A stretch of 64,000 bases of DNA from UBA8199 sp964507045 (lineage in GTDB: Bacteria; Verrucomicrobiota; Verrucomicrobiia; Limisphaerales; UBA8199). Location of the stretch: assembly GCA_964507045.1 (NCBI GenBank), contig CAZDOO010000004.1, positions 46,495 to 110,494 on the forward strand. The letters are read 5' to 3'. Both the position numbers and the translations under genes were made by a program. Positions 1 through 8,900 of this stretch are shown here, piece by piece; position 1 is the first letter of the stretch; every line of letters starts with the position of its first letter. Below the pieces are notes generated by a model, which saw nothing but the letters and a program-made list of their open reading frames with translations, searched no databases and had not been told where the DNA came from.

Positions 1-1229
1 TTCGCGACGGCGTAGGAATAGGTCGAGTAGCCCTTGAGCCCCTTGCTGCGGAGATAATAGATATGGTTGGCGATGGTGGCGTTGGGATTGAGATACGCAC
101 CGATGCCGGGGAAAACCTGCCGGTTGTACTGCCAGCACTCCGTAATGCGGTCCACCCAGTTGCTGATCGTGCTGGTGCTGTAGGTCTGCGGAATCACCGC
201 ATCCACCCAGCCGTTTTGCAGCATCCTGGCCCAATCGCAGAAATAGAGATACGGCGTGGAGGTGGTAAAGTCGCAGGAAGCCGGCACCGGGCTGTAGGCG
301 AGCGCGGCCGTGGTGTGGCGCAACGGCTGCCGCGGATTAGTCTTGATGGACTGCATCTCGGCCTGGACGCGGGCCATCAATTCGTTTTTGAACCGCCGGC
401 GGTAGTTGGACCAGGCGGTGTCCGTGTTGCTGGGGGTGTAGGTGGAAGCGTAGCCGCTGTTGATGCGAAAACGAGCCAGGCCGGAACGGGCGTAATTAGC
501 CTGGCTATAAGCGGGATAATTGAAGCCCGCATTGTAGCCCGTGCCATTGATCTCGTCGTCCCAATTGATGCCGTCAATCGGGTAGTTGGTGACGAGCTCC
601 TTCACAATGCTGACGATGTATTCCTGCGCGTCAGGGGAACCCATATCAAGCACGTAGTTGCCGTCCACGGCTACCACCGCGTTGCCTTCGCTGTTGGCCA
701 GGGGCGCAATGAACCATTCCGGGTGCGCGGCCAGAGTCGCGTTGCCGGCGGGCGGCCAGGCGGTCGAGACGCGATACATGGCGCCGCCGCTGCCGCCGAT
801 CCAGGCGTGAACTTCAATGCCGTTGGCATGCGCCTTTGTGCAAAGGTAGGCCAACGGATCGAAACTGGCGGTGACGCGCGAGGACCAGGGCACAATAGAC
901 GACTTCCAGTGCGCGCCATGCGAAGCAGCAGTGGTGCTATCCATGTAGCCAAGCACTTGGGCAACGACCACGTTGTAGCGGCCCGCGACCAGCGCCGCGA
1001 CCATGGTATCCACGTCGGCCTGGCTGGTCAGCCCCACATGAAAGATATCCGCCCAGGCCGCCCGGAACTCTTCGGCGGCGCGGGAAGTCGTGCCGCCGGC
1101 AAACGAGAGCAGCGCGGCAAGCAGCAACACGCCCAAGCGCGTCCTGGACAGGCGCGGAAGTCTGGGATTCTCGACTTGGGGATGCGGGATCAGGGATTTC
1201 GGGCTGGAGCCCGGTGTTTCATTTGACAT
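1..1229 (-). CDS. GHL10-like (DUF187) secreted glycosidase-like protein, C-terminus outside window
   Basis: The reading frame enters from the left edge on the minus strand, so about 409 residues are visible and the C-terminus is missing. A hydrophobic segment (LGVLLLAALLSFAGG) near residues 32-46 acts as signal peptide or anchor. It is followed by EEFRAAWADIFHVGL and a TIM-barrel pattern: HAWIGG, DMGSPDAQEYIV, YPIDGINWDDE and IPQTYS. This matches the GHL10 family of putative hydrolases of complex glycans. An in-frame TAA two codons upstream of the ATG fixes the start, although no Shine-Dalgarno (SD) sequence is obvious. It is the third in a row of co-directional secreted proteins and shares its catalytic domain type with the next gene upstream. 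The substrate is not inferable. Confidence 0.8.
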   Translation of the reverse strand, partial: MSNETPGSSPKSLIPHPQVENPRLPRLSRTRLGVLLLAALLSFAGGTTSRAAEEFRAAWADIFHVGLTSQADVDTMVAALVAGRYNVVVAQVLGYMDSTTAASHGAHWKSSIVPWSSRVTASFDPLAYLCTKAHANGIEVHAWIGGSGGAMYRVSTAWPPAGNATLAAHPEWFIAPLANSEGNAVVAVDGNYVLDMGSPDAQEYIVSIVKELVTNYPIDGINWDDEINGTGYNAGFNYPAYSQANYARSGLARFRINSGYASTYTPSNTDTAWSNYRRRFKNELMARVQAEMQSIKTNPRQPLRHTTAALAYSPVPASCDFTTSTPYLYFCDWARMLQNGWVDAVIPQTYSTSTISNWVDRITECWQYNRQVFPGIGAYLNPNATIANHIYYLRSKGLKGYSTYSYAVA

Positions 1230-1458
1230 AAGTTATCAGTTGTCGGGGTCGCTGCTTGCTTTCGGACGCCCACCCTCACCAGAGCACGGCTTGGAAGGCA
1301 AACGACGTTGCCTACGGACATCCGGACGCAAGAACAACTAAACGGCACTTTCGCAATCGTATACTCTCTGACTTTTGCGCCAGAATCAAGCAGATTCAGG
1401 CGTTTCCACTATCCGGCCGACCGTTGGGAACAAGGGGGAATGCCCCGCTCCCGGGCGG
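1230..1458. other. gene-free spacer
   Basis: This 229-bp spacer separates two minus-strand genes. I see no terminator, tRNA or clear promoter in it. Confidence 0.5.
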
Positions 1459-4400
1459 CTACGGCACCAGGCGCACCCGGTAGAACCGCTGGGCCAGGTT
1501 GGTCTCGGGATCAAGATACTGGAAACTGCTGCCGGTATTGGTCACCGTCGCCAACTCCACCCAATCCGTCAGGTTGCTCGCCCCATCCACCGCGTAACAG
1601 CCGGGCGCGCCGCTGACCTGCAACTGAATCTGCCCTTCGGAGGTGAGGTTGATCGAGTCAATCTGAGGCGGTGCGGGTTGGGTGACGCTCAGCACGGCAT
1701 CGTCGCTGGTCACCCTTCCCGCAAGGTTGGAAACGATCACGGAATAGTTGCCCGCATCGGCAATTTGGGCGTTGTTGCGCGTGTAGGCACTGGCCGTCTC
1801 GCTGGCCAGGTTTGTGCCGTTAAAGCGCCACTGGTAGGCCAGCGGCAGGGTGCCCGTGGCAGTCACCGTGAAGGTGGCGTTGCTGCCGGCACTCACGCTG
1901 AGGCTCGCGGGCTGTGCCGTGATTTCCGGCGGCACATTAACTGTGAGGGTTGCATTCGAACTGGTGACTTGGCCGGCCACGTTGAGCACTTCAACGAAGT
2001 AGCTGCCGGCGGCCGCCGACTGCACGTTGGTAAGCGTGAGCACACTGTTGGTCGCGTCGGCCAGGGGCAAACCGCCTAAGTACCACTGGTAAGCCAGCGG
2101 CGCCGTGCCGGCAGCGGTCACGGCGAAAGTGGCGTTCGCGCTCTGGTTCACGGTCAGCCCCTGCGGCTGAGTCGTGATCGAGGGCGGCACGTTGACCGTC
2201 AGGACCGCATCCGAACTGGTCACACTGCCGGCCACATTGGTGATAACGACGGAGTAGCTGCCGGCATCGGCAGGCTGGACATTGTTGCGGCCATAACTGC
2301 TGGCGGTGGCCCCGGCGATGCTCGCGCCATTCAAAAGCCACTGGTAGGCAAGCGGCGCTGTTCCGGTCGCAGTGACGCTGAAGGTAGCCGCCGCGCCGGC
2401 GATGATAGATTGATTCTGAGGCTCGGCGGTAACCACGGGCGGCGTAAAGGGAGTAACCAAGATGAACTTCGCCGCGTCGGCGCTGACTGACTTGGCATCC
2501 AGAGAATCGTTACCCAGCTCGACGTAACCACCCGTGCCGGCGGCAAAAGGCAGGTTCGTGCCCACTTGGAACCAGCCGCCCTGGTTGGGTGTGGCGGAGT
2601 ATTGGTTTTGGGAGCTGCTGACGCTCCCGCCGCGGTAGTAGACCCTGTAGGTAGCGTTCGTATTCCGGTTCGAACCGATCTGGTAGAAGACATAGACATC
2701 ATAGAAGCCGGCGGTCGCAATAGTCGGCGTCCAGCGGCAACTCCGGGTAATGGAGGAACTGCCCGAGCCGGCGTAGTAGAGATAGTTAGAACCGATCTTA
2801 GGCACCTCGGCAATTGATCCCGCGTTCCACGACCCGCTGGGGGAGGTGTTCGACCAGCCTGGGTCGGTATTATCAATGCCGATTTCCACGATGGTGCTGA
2901 CAAAGATAGCGTTGATCGTCTTGTTGGTAGTCAGGGTAACCAGCAGGGGGTTGTTGGTACCGCTGGCGCCGCCAGACCAGCCACCGAAGACGTAGTTCGA
3001 GTTGGCGCTGGCGGTTAGCGTCACAACCGCATTGGGGGCATAGCTGGTCTGATCGGGGCTCTTGCCGACCGAGCCGCCGGTGCCGGCGGTGACAGCAAGC
3101 GAGAAGTTGACGGTCAGCACCGCGTCGGTGCTGGTAGTGGCGCCGATGACGTTGGTAACGACCACCGAGTAGGAGCCCGCGTTATCGGTCTGGGCATTGG
3201 CCAGGGTATAGGCGCTGGCCGTTGCTCCGGCGATCGGCACGGCATTGAATCGCCACTGATAACTCAGGGCGGCCTTGTTGGTGGCCGTCACAGTAAAGGT
3301 CACGCTCTGGCCGGCAATAACTGTCTGGCTTTGCGGCTGCGCGGTGATCGCCGGCAGCGGGATGTTTGTGTCCACCACGAGCGTAGCGTTGGAGCTGAGC
3401 AGGCTCCCGTAGGCATTGGTGATCAGCACGGAATACTCGCCGGCATCCGTGGCCTGGACGTTGGCCTTGGTGTAGACGCTGGTGGTGGCACCACTGATGT
3501 CCGCGCCGTCTAGCTGCCACTGGTAAGCCAGCGGGATGCCTCCCGTGGCCAGAACATTAAACGAGGCGGTTCCTCCCAGGATGACCATCTGGCCCTGAGG
3601 CTGGGTGGTAATGGCGGGCGGGGTCGGGGGAACGATGACAGTCAGGAGGGCGTTCGAGCTGGTGGCAGTGCCGGCGGAGTTGGAAACGATCACCGAGTAG
3701 CTGCCAGCATCGGCCAGTTGGGCATTGCTACGAGTGTAGCTGCTGGCGGTCGCGCTGCCGATATTCGTGCCGTTCAGCCGCCACTGGTAGCCGAAGGGCA
3801 TCGTGCCGGAAGCATCCACGGTAAACGTCGCGCTCAGCCCCTGGGTGACAGTCTGGCTCAGCGGTTGAGTGGTGATGGTCGGAGGCACGATCACGGTTAG
3901 AATGGCATTCGAACTGGTCACCGTACCGTAAGCATTGGTGACAACCACCGAATACGGCCCGGCATCAGCCGGCTGCACACTGGCCCGCGTATAACTCGAG
4001 GCCGTTGCACCAGCGATGTTGGTGGCATGCAGCCGCCACTGGTAGTAGAGCGGCGTGCTGCCGCTGGCGGCAACGGTGAAGTTGGCATTAGCGCCCTGGC
4101 TGACACTCTTGCTCGCCGGCTGGGTCGTGATCGAGGGGGGGGTGTTCGCCCCCAGGACCAAGTCCACTTGGTACATGTTGCCGGTGACCGCCCCGATGGC
4201 GACGGTGGCTGTCCCGCTGGCGCTGGGATAGCCGCTCAGGCTGGCGGTCACGGTATAGGTGCCGACCGGCAGATCAATAAAGGCGTAGAATCCCGTCCCG
4301 TCCACATACATGGTGCGATTGGTGGGGCCGGTGATGCTCACCGTGGCGCCGTCCGCCCAGGCACCCGTGCCGGCAATGGTGATCGTGCCCATCAGGTGGC

Positions 4401-5676
4401 CCTTGGTGGGCGCTGTCTTCCAAGGCATGTCGGGGATGTCGTCCCAAGTCGGGGTGACGGACGACACCAGCGAAGGACTGAACCCAGACCAACTGCCGCT
4501 CGAGTACGGCGTCCGCTGGGAGTAACCACAGAATCCCTGCGCGTAGTTGCCCGCCGGGGACGCGTCGCGGGTCATCAGAATCTCACTGATGGCGTTGGCA
4601 AGCGAGTTGAGGTAAATGCCCGGCCCGATGATCATCTGGCGGTTGAACTTGCGATCCTTCTCGAAGTTCATCCACTTTGTGTAGTCAGTCGGCAGGCTGG
4701 CCCAGTTGTAGTAGGTCATTGGGACCGCCAAATCCACAATCCCTTCCTGCATCCAGCTATCCCAGTCGGAATAGACATCATAGTAAGGACGCGTGGCCTG
4801 GAAACCGGCCCGAGTTGAGGTGGTGGGCGAAGGATTCCAAGTGACAAACGCCCCGGACTGCTTGACCGACGGCTTGCTCTTCTGAATCCGCGCATAAACC
4901 TGCCGCACCAGCGCGGTGACCTGGTCGCGGCGCCACTGTTTGAACTGCTCGGTCGTAGAGGCGGGCTGCCCGGTTAAACCGTAGCGGGCATTGTAGCGGG
5001 CGATGCTGGTCGGATTGTAGCCCTGGTTGTTGGCGGTGAAGCGGATGTAATCGTAGTGGAGGCCGTCAATGTTGAAGTTGTTCACTAGGTCCATCGCGAC
5101 GTTAACCGTGTATTGGAGGCACAGGGGATGGCCGGGATCGAACGCCTGGTCATCCGTCTCGGCGCCGGAGTCATCCCGCGTCGGCCAGTAGTTGTCGAAG
5201 CTGGTGAGGCTGCCGGTCGGCGTGTCGCTGTGCAGCGAATAGACCGTGCCGCCGCTGCTGCGAAAGGTGACGATCCAGGCGTGCACCTCGATGCGCTTCT
5301 TGCCACCCGTGGTGTCGTGGGCCGCATTAATCATCGCCTGCAGGGCGTTGAAATTGCCGGAGGTGAAGTACGGCTCGCCCATGCTGGAAGGATAGCAGGC
5401 GTCGCAATTACGCCGCACCTGGACAAAGACGGCGTTGCAGTTGGCGTCACGAATCTGACCGCCGGTACTGGTGCCAACCGTGCCCAGCAGGGTATCCACC
5501 TGGCTTTGGGTCAGGAAGCCGGTGCCCCAGGCATCCACCCAGAACGCCCGATACTCGGTCGCGCCGGCCGGATTGGCCGAACCGACCAGGAGCAGCACCA
5601 GCCACATGGCCACCCCGCTCAGAATAAGGCGCGGAAAGAAGGTTCCGCCGGCGACCCCGTTCACACTTAAGTTCAT
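1459..5676 (-). CDS. giant secreted GHL10 glycosidase-like protein with seven Ig-like domains
   Basis: 1405 residues from the chosen ATG. Order: signal peptide (about 1-39), GHL10 TIM barrel opening with TEYRAFWVDAWGTGF (40-420), carboxypeptidase-regulatory-like beta domain (428-505), four Ig-like repeats with the YQWR...ADAGSYSVVVTN pattern (510-850), an InlB B-repeat-like module (GTGGSV...GGWSG, about 855-925), a golvesin/xanthan-lyase-type domain (DNTDPGW...YDVYVFYQ, 929-1075), three more Ig-like repeats (1080-1330), and a C-terminal module ending in RFYRVRLVP. The architecture indicates an exported, surface-located or secreted polysaccharide-acting protein. A start 39 nt upstream is possible, but the chosen ATG has a strong SD. 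Only the first domain is likely catalytic; the substrate is unknown. Confidence 0.87.
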   Translation of the reverse strand: MNLSVNGVAGGTFFPRLILSGVAMWLVLLLVGSANPAGATEYRAFWVDAWGTGFLTQSQVDTLLGTVGTSTGGQIRDANCNAVFVQVRRNCDACYPSSMGEPYFTSGNFNALQAMINAAHDTTGGKKRIEVHAWIVTFRSSGGTVYSLHSDTPTGSLTSFDNYWPTRDDSGAETDDQAFDPGHPLCLQYTVNVAMDLVNNFNIDGLHYDYIRFTANNQGYNPTSIARYNARYGLTGQPASTTEQFKQWRRDQVTALVRQVYARIQKSKPSVKQSGAFVTWNPSPTTSTRAGFQATRPYYDVYSDWDSWMQEGIVDLAVPMTYYNWASLPTDYTKWMNFEKDRKFNRQMIIGPGIYLNSLANAISEILMTRDASPAGNYAQGFCGYSQRTPYSSGSWSGFSPSLVSSVTPTWDDIPDMPWKTAPTKGHLMGTITIAGTGAWADGATVSITGPTNRTMYVDGTGFYAFIDLPVGTYTVTASLSGYPSASGTATVAIGAVTGNMYQVDLVLGANTPPSITTQPASKSVSQGANANFTVAASGSTPLYYQWRLHATNIAGATASSYTRASVQPADAGPYSVVVTNAYGTVTSSNAILTVIVPPTITTQPLSQTVTQGLSATFTVDASGTMPFGYQWRLNGTNIGSATASSYTRSNAQLADAGSYSVIVSNSAGTATSSNALLTVIVPPTPPAITTQPQGQMVILGGTASFNVLATGGIPLAYQWQLDGADISGATTSVYTKANVQATDAGEYSVLITNAYGSLLSSNATLVVDTNIPLPAITAQPQSQTVIAGQSVTFTVTATNKAALSYQWRFNAVPIAGATASAYTLANAQTDNAGSYSVVVTNVIGATTSTDAVLTVNFSLAVTAGTGGSVGKSPDQTSYAPNAVVTLTASANSNYVFGGWSGGASGTNNPLLVTLTTNKTINAIFVSTIVEIGIDNTDPGWSNTSPSGSWNAGSIAEVPKIGSNYLYYAGSGSSSITRSCRWTPTIATAGFYDVYVFYQIGSNRNTNATYRVYYRGGSVSSSQNQYSATPNQGGWFQVGTNLPFAAGTGGYVELGNDSLDAKSVSADAAKFILVTPFTPPVVTAEPQNQSIIAGAAATFSVTATGTAPLAYQWLLNGASIAGATASSYGRNNVQPADAGSYSVVITNVAGSVTSSDAVLTVNVPPSITTQPQGLTVNQSANATFAVTAAGTAPLAYQWYLGGLPLADATNSVLTLTNVQSAAAGSYFVEVLNVAGQVTSSNATLTVNVPPEITAQPASLSVSAGSNATFTVTATGTLPLAYQWRFNGTNLASETASAYTRNNAQIADAGNYSVIVSNLAGRVTSDDAVLSVTQPAPPQIDSINLTSEGQIQLQVSGAPGCYAVDGASNLTDWVELATVTNTGSSFQYLDPETNLAQRFYRVRLVP

Positions 5677-5944
5677 CCCCGCTCCTCTGTGGTTCAACGG
5701 TTGGTTCTTCATCATATAGTTCGGGTTGCTTGTAACATGAGTGCTGACTGGTTCTATTATTCCGGCGACTGCTGGCTACTAGGCGCGCCATCACACAGCC
5801 GCACGGCCTGGAGGATTCGCACGACGCCGGCAAAAGACATCCGCGACCAGCAACGACTGCAGGGCAGACGGGCCAGCTTGATCCTGTTGGGCGAGCCGGT
5901 TGGCATCAAGCAAAATTCCATCGCGACTTGTACGGATAGAGCGG
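5677..5944. other. spacer between two giant secreted-protein genes
   Basis: 268 bp upstream of the 1405-residue gene and downstream of the next. Apart from the SD I recognise no terminator or operator. Confidence 0.4.
5682..5687 (-). promoter_or_regulatory. Shine-Dalgarno GAGGAG
   Basis: A perfect GAGGAG lies five bases upstream of the ATG at 5676. It decides that start over the in-frame ATG at 5715. Confidence 0.75.
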
Positions 5945-8900
5945 CTACGGAACCAACCGCACCCGGTAGAAACGCTCGGTCAGACCGGTCTCCGGATCCA
6001 AGTACTGGAAGCCGCTGCCACTGTTGGTGACCCGGGCCAACTCCGCCCAATCCGTCAGGTTGCTAGCCCCGTCCACGGCGTAGTGGCCGGGCGCACCGCT
6101 GACCTGCAACTGGGCCCGGCCTTCAGCGGTGAGGCTGATCGAGTCAATACGAGGCGGCACCGGTTGGACAACCGCGAGCATCGCCTCGGCGCTGGTCACC
6201 GTCCCGGCAAGGTTGGAGATCACCACCGAGTAGCTGCCGGCGTCGGCTGCTTGCGCGTTAACGCGCGTGTAGCTGGACACCGAAGCGCCGGCGATGTTAG
6301 TCCCGTTGAACCGCCACTGGTAATCGAGCGGGGCGGTGCCCGTGGCGGTGACCGCAAAGGTCACATTGCTGCCGGGCGCAGCGGATACGTCTTGCGGCTG
6401 CGCGGTGATGGCGGGAGGCACATTCACCGTGAGGACGGCGTTGGAACTGGTCACACTGCCGGCCACATTCGAGACCATCACCGCATAGCTGCCGGCATCG
6501 TCCGGCTGTGCGTTATTCCGGGTATAACTGCTAGCCGTGGCGTCGGCAATGTTCGTGCCGGCGAACACCCACTGGTAAGCCAGCGGGGCGGTGCCCGTGG
6601 CGATGACCGCAAAGGTGACATTGCTGCCGGCAACCACCATCACGCTCTGGGGTTGGGTGGTAATGCCCGGCGGCACGTTGAAGCTAAGCGTCGCGGTGAG
6701 GCTGGTCGCGCTGCCCAGGGAATTCGTCACCATCACCGAGTAGCTGCCGGCGTCGGACGCCTCCGCGCTGGCGCGCGTATAGGCGGTCGCAGTGGCGCCG
6801 GAGATGTTGGTCCCGTTGAACCGCCACTGGTAGCTCAACGGCGGCGTTCCGACCGCCGTCACCGTAAACGTGGCGTTGCTCCCTTGATTAATAAGCAGGC
6901 TTTGCGGGTTTGCGGTAATGGTCGGCGGGGCGATCACGGTGAGGATGGCGTTCGCGCTGGTGGCTGTGCCCAGGGTATTGGACACCACGACCGAGTAAGT
7001 CCCCGCGCTCACTATCTGCACCTCCGGCAAGGCGAGCACCGCGCCGGTGGCGCCGGGAACGTTCGTCCCATTGCACCGCCACTGATAACTCATCGGCTGC
7101 ACGCCGGTTGCGATGGCAGCCAGCTTGACGGTTGTGCCGGACGCCACCAGCCGGGAGACCGGCTGCACGGCAAACCACGGCGCCCCATCGCCCTCCACGG
7201 CGAGGCTGTGATAACCGCCGGCGGCAACCGCCACGCCGTTGGCCAGCGGGCCGGGGGTATTGGTCTGCCCGTTGTTGTTGTAACCCCAGGCTACGACGGT
7301 ACCGTCCGCCTTCAGCGCCAGGCTGTGGTAGAAACCCGCCGCCAGCGCGGCCACGTTGGTGACTCCGCCGGGCACCTGCGCCTGGCCGAAGTCCGGGCTG
7401 CCGCCGGTGTCGTTGGTGCCCGCGCCCCAGGCGGTCACCGTCCCGTCCGCTTTCAACGCCAGGCTGTGGTAGCCGCCGCCGGCAATCGCCACGACATCGC
7501 TCAGTCCCGCGGGCACTTGGGATTGGCCGAATTCCGGGGTGCTGCCCGTGTAGCTGGTGCCCGCGCCCCACGCCACCACCGTGCCATCCGACTTCAACGC
7601 CAGGCTGTGATAAACCCCGGCGGCAATCGCCACCACATTGCTCAAGCCTGCCGGCACGGCGCATTGGCCAAAGTGCGGGCTCGAGCCGGTGTTGGTGCCT
7701 GCGCCCCACGCCACCACGGTGCCGTTGGACTTCAGCGCCAGACTGTGATAAGCGCCGGCAGCAATGGCCGCGATGCCGGTTGCCGCGGGCGGCACAATCG
7801 CCTGGCCATAGTGCGGACTGGCCCCGGTATAGCTTGTCCCGGCCCCCCAGGCGGCCACGGTCCCGTCGGCCTTCAACGCCAGGCTGTGGTAGGCGCCGCC
7901 AGCCAATCCCACCACGTCGGCCAATCCGCCGGGCACAATCGTCTGGCCATAGTGCGGGTTAAGCCCCGAGTTGGTCCAGCCAGCGCCCCAGGCGGTCACC
8001 GTCCCATCCGCCTTCAACACCAGGCTGTGGTAAAGCCCGCCGGCCACCCCGGCTACGCTGGTCAACTCCGGCGGTATGTCGGCCTGGGTGTGAACATTAT
8101 GGCCCCACCCCGCCAGCGGCCAGAGTGCCAGCACCGCGTTCGAGCTGACCGTGTCGCCATAGGTATTGCCCACCACCACCGAGTAATTCCGCATGTCGGC
8201 GGCTTGCGCCTTGGCGACCACCAGGCTCGCATTGGTTACCCCGCTGAACTTGCTGCCATTGGCCAGGTTGGTCCCGTCTCGCTTCCACTGAAAGGTCAAT
8301 GTTCCCTGACCGATCGCTCCCACCGTGAACGTGGCCGCCGCGCTGGCGCTGACCGTCTGGCTGGTTGGCTGCGTCACGATGCCGGGCCGGAACGGCGCGA
8401 CGAGCGCGGCGCTCAAGCTCACGTCCCAACCGTTGCCGTTGCTTACCACCATCGAGTAGTTGCCCATGTCCTCCCATTGCACATTCGCCACGGTCAGACT
8501 GGGGGTCTGGGCGCCGCTGATATTGCCGCCGTCCGCCAGGTTCACGCCGGCTTTCATCCACTGGTAAGTCAGCGTCGGGCTGCCCACCGCGCTGGCATTG
8601 AAAACCGCCGTCCCGCCCGCCGCGACGCTCTGGCTCTGCGGCTGAGTGGAGATGCACGGATCCCGGAAGCTCAGGAACGCCGTCTCGCTGACGTTCGTGC
8701 CATAGGGACTGGACACCACCACATCATACGGGCCGGCCTTGGACGGCTGCACGTCGCTCACCGTGTAGCTGGATGCCGTGGCCCCCGAGATGTTGGTGCC
8801 GTTGCTGCGCCATTGGTATTGCAGCGTGCCGGTGCCAACCGCGGTGACGCTGAACGTGGCGTTCATCCCCGAGCCCGCCCCCGTGTCCGCCGGCTGAACC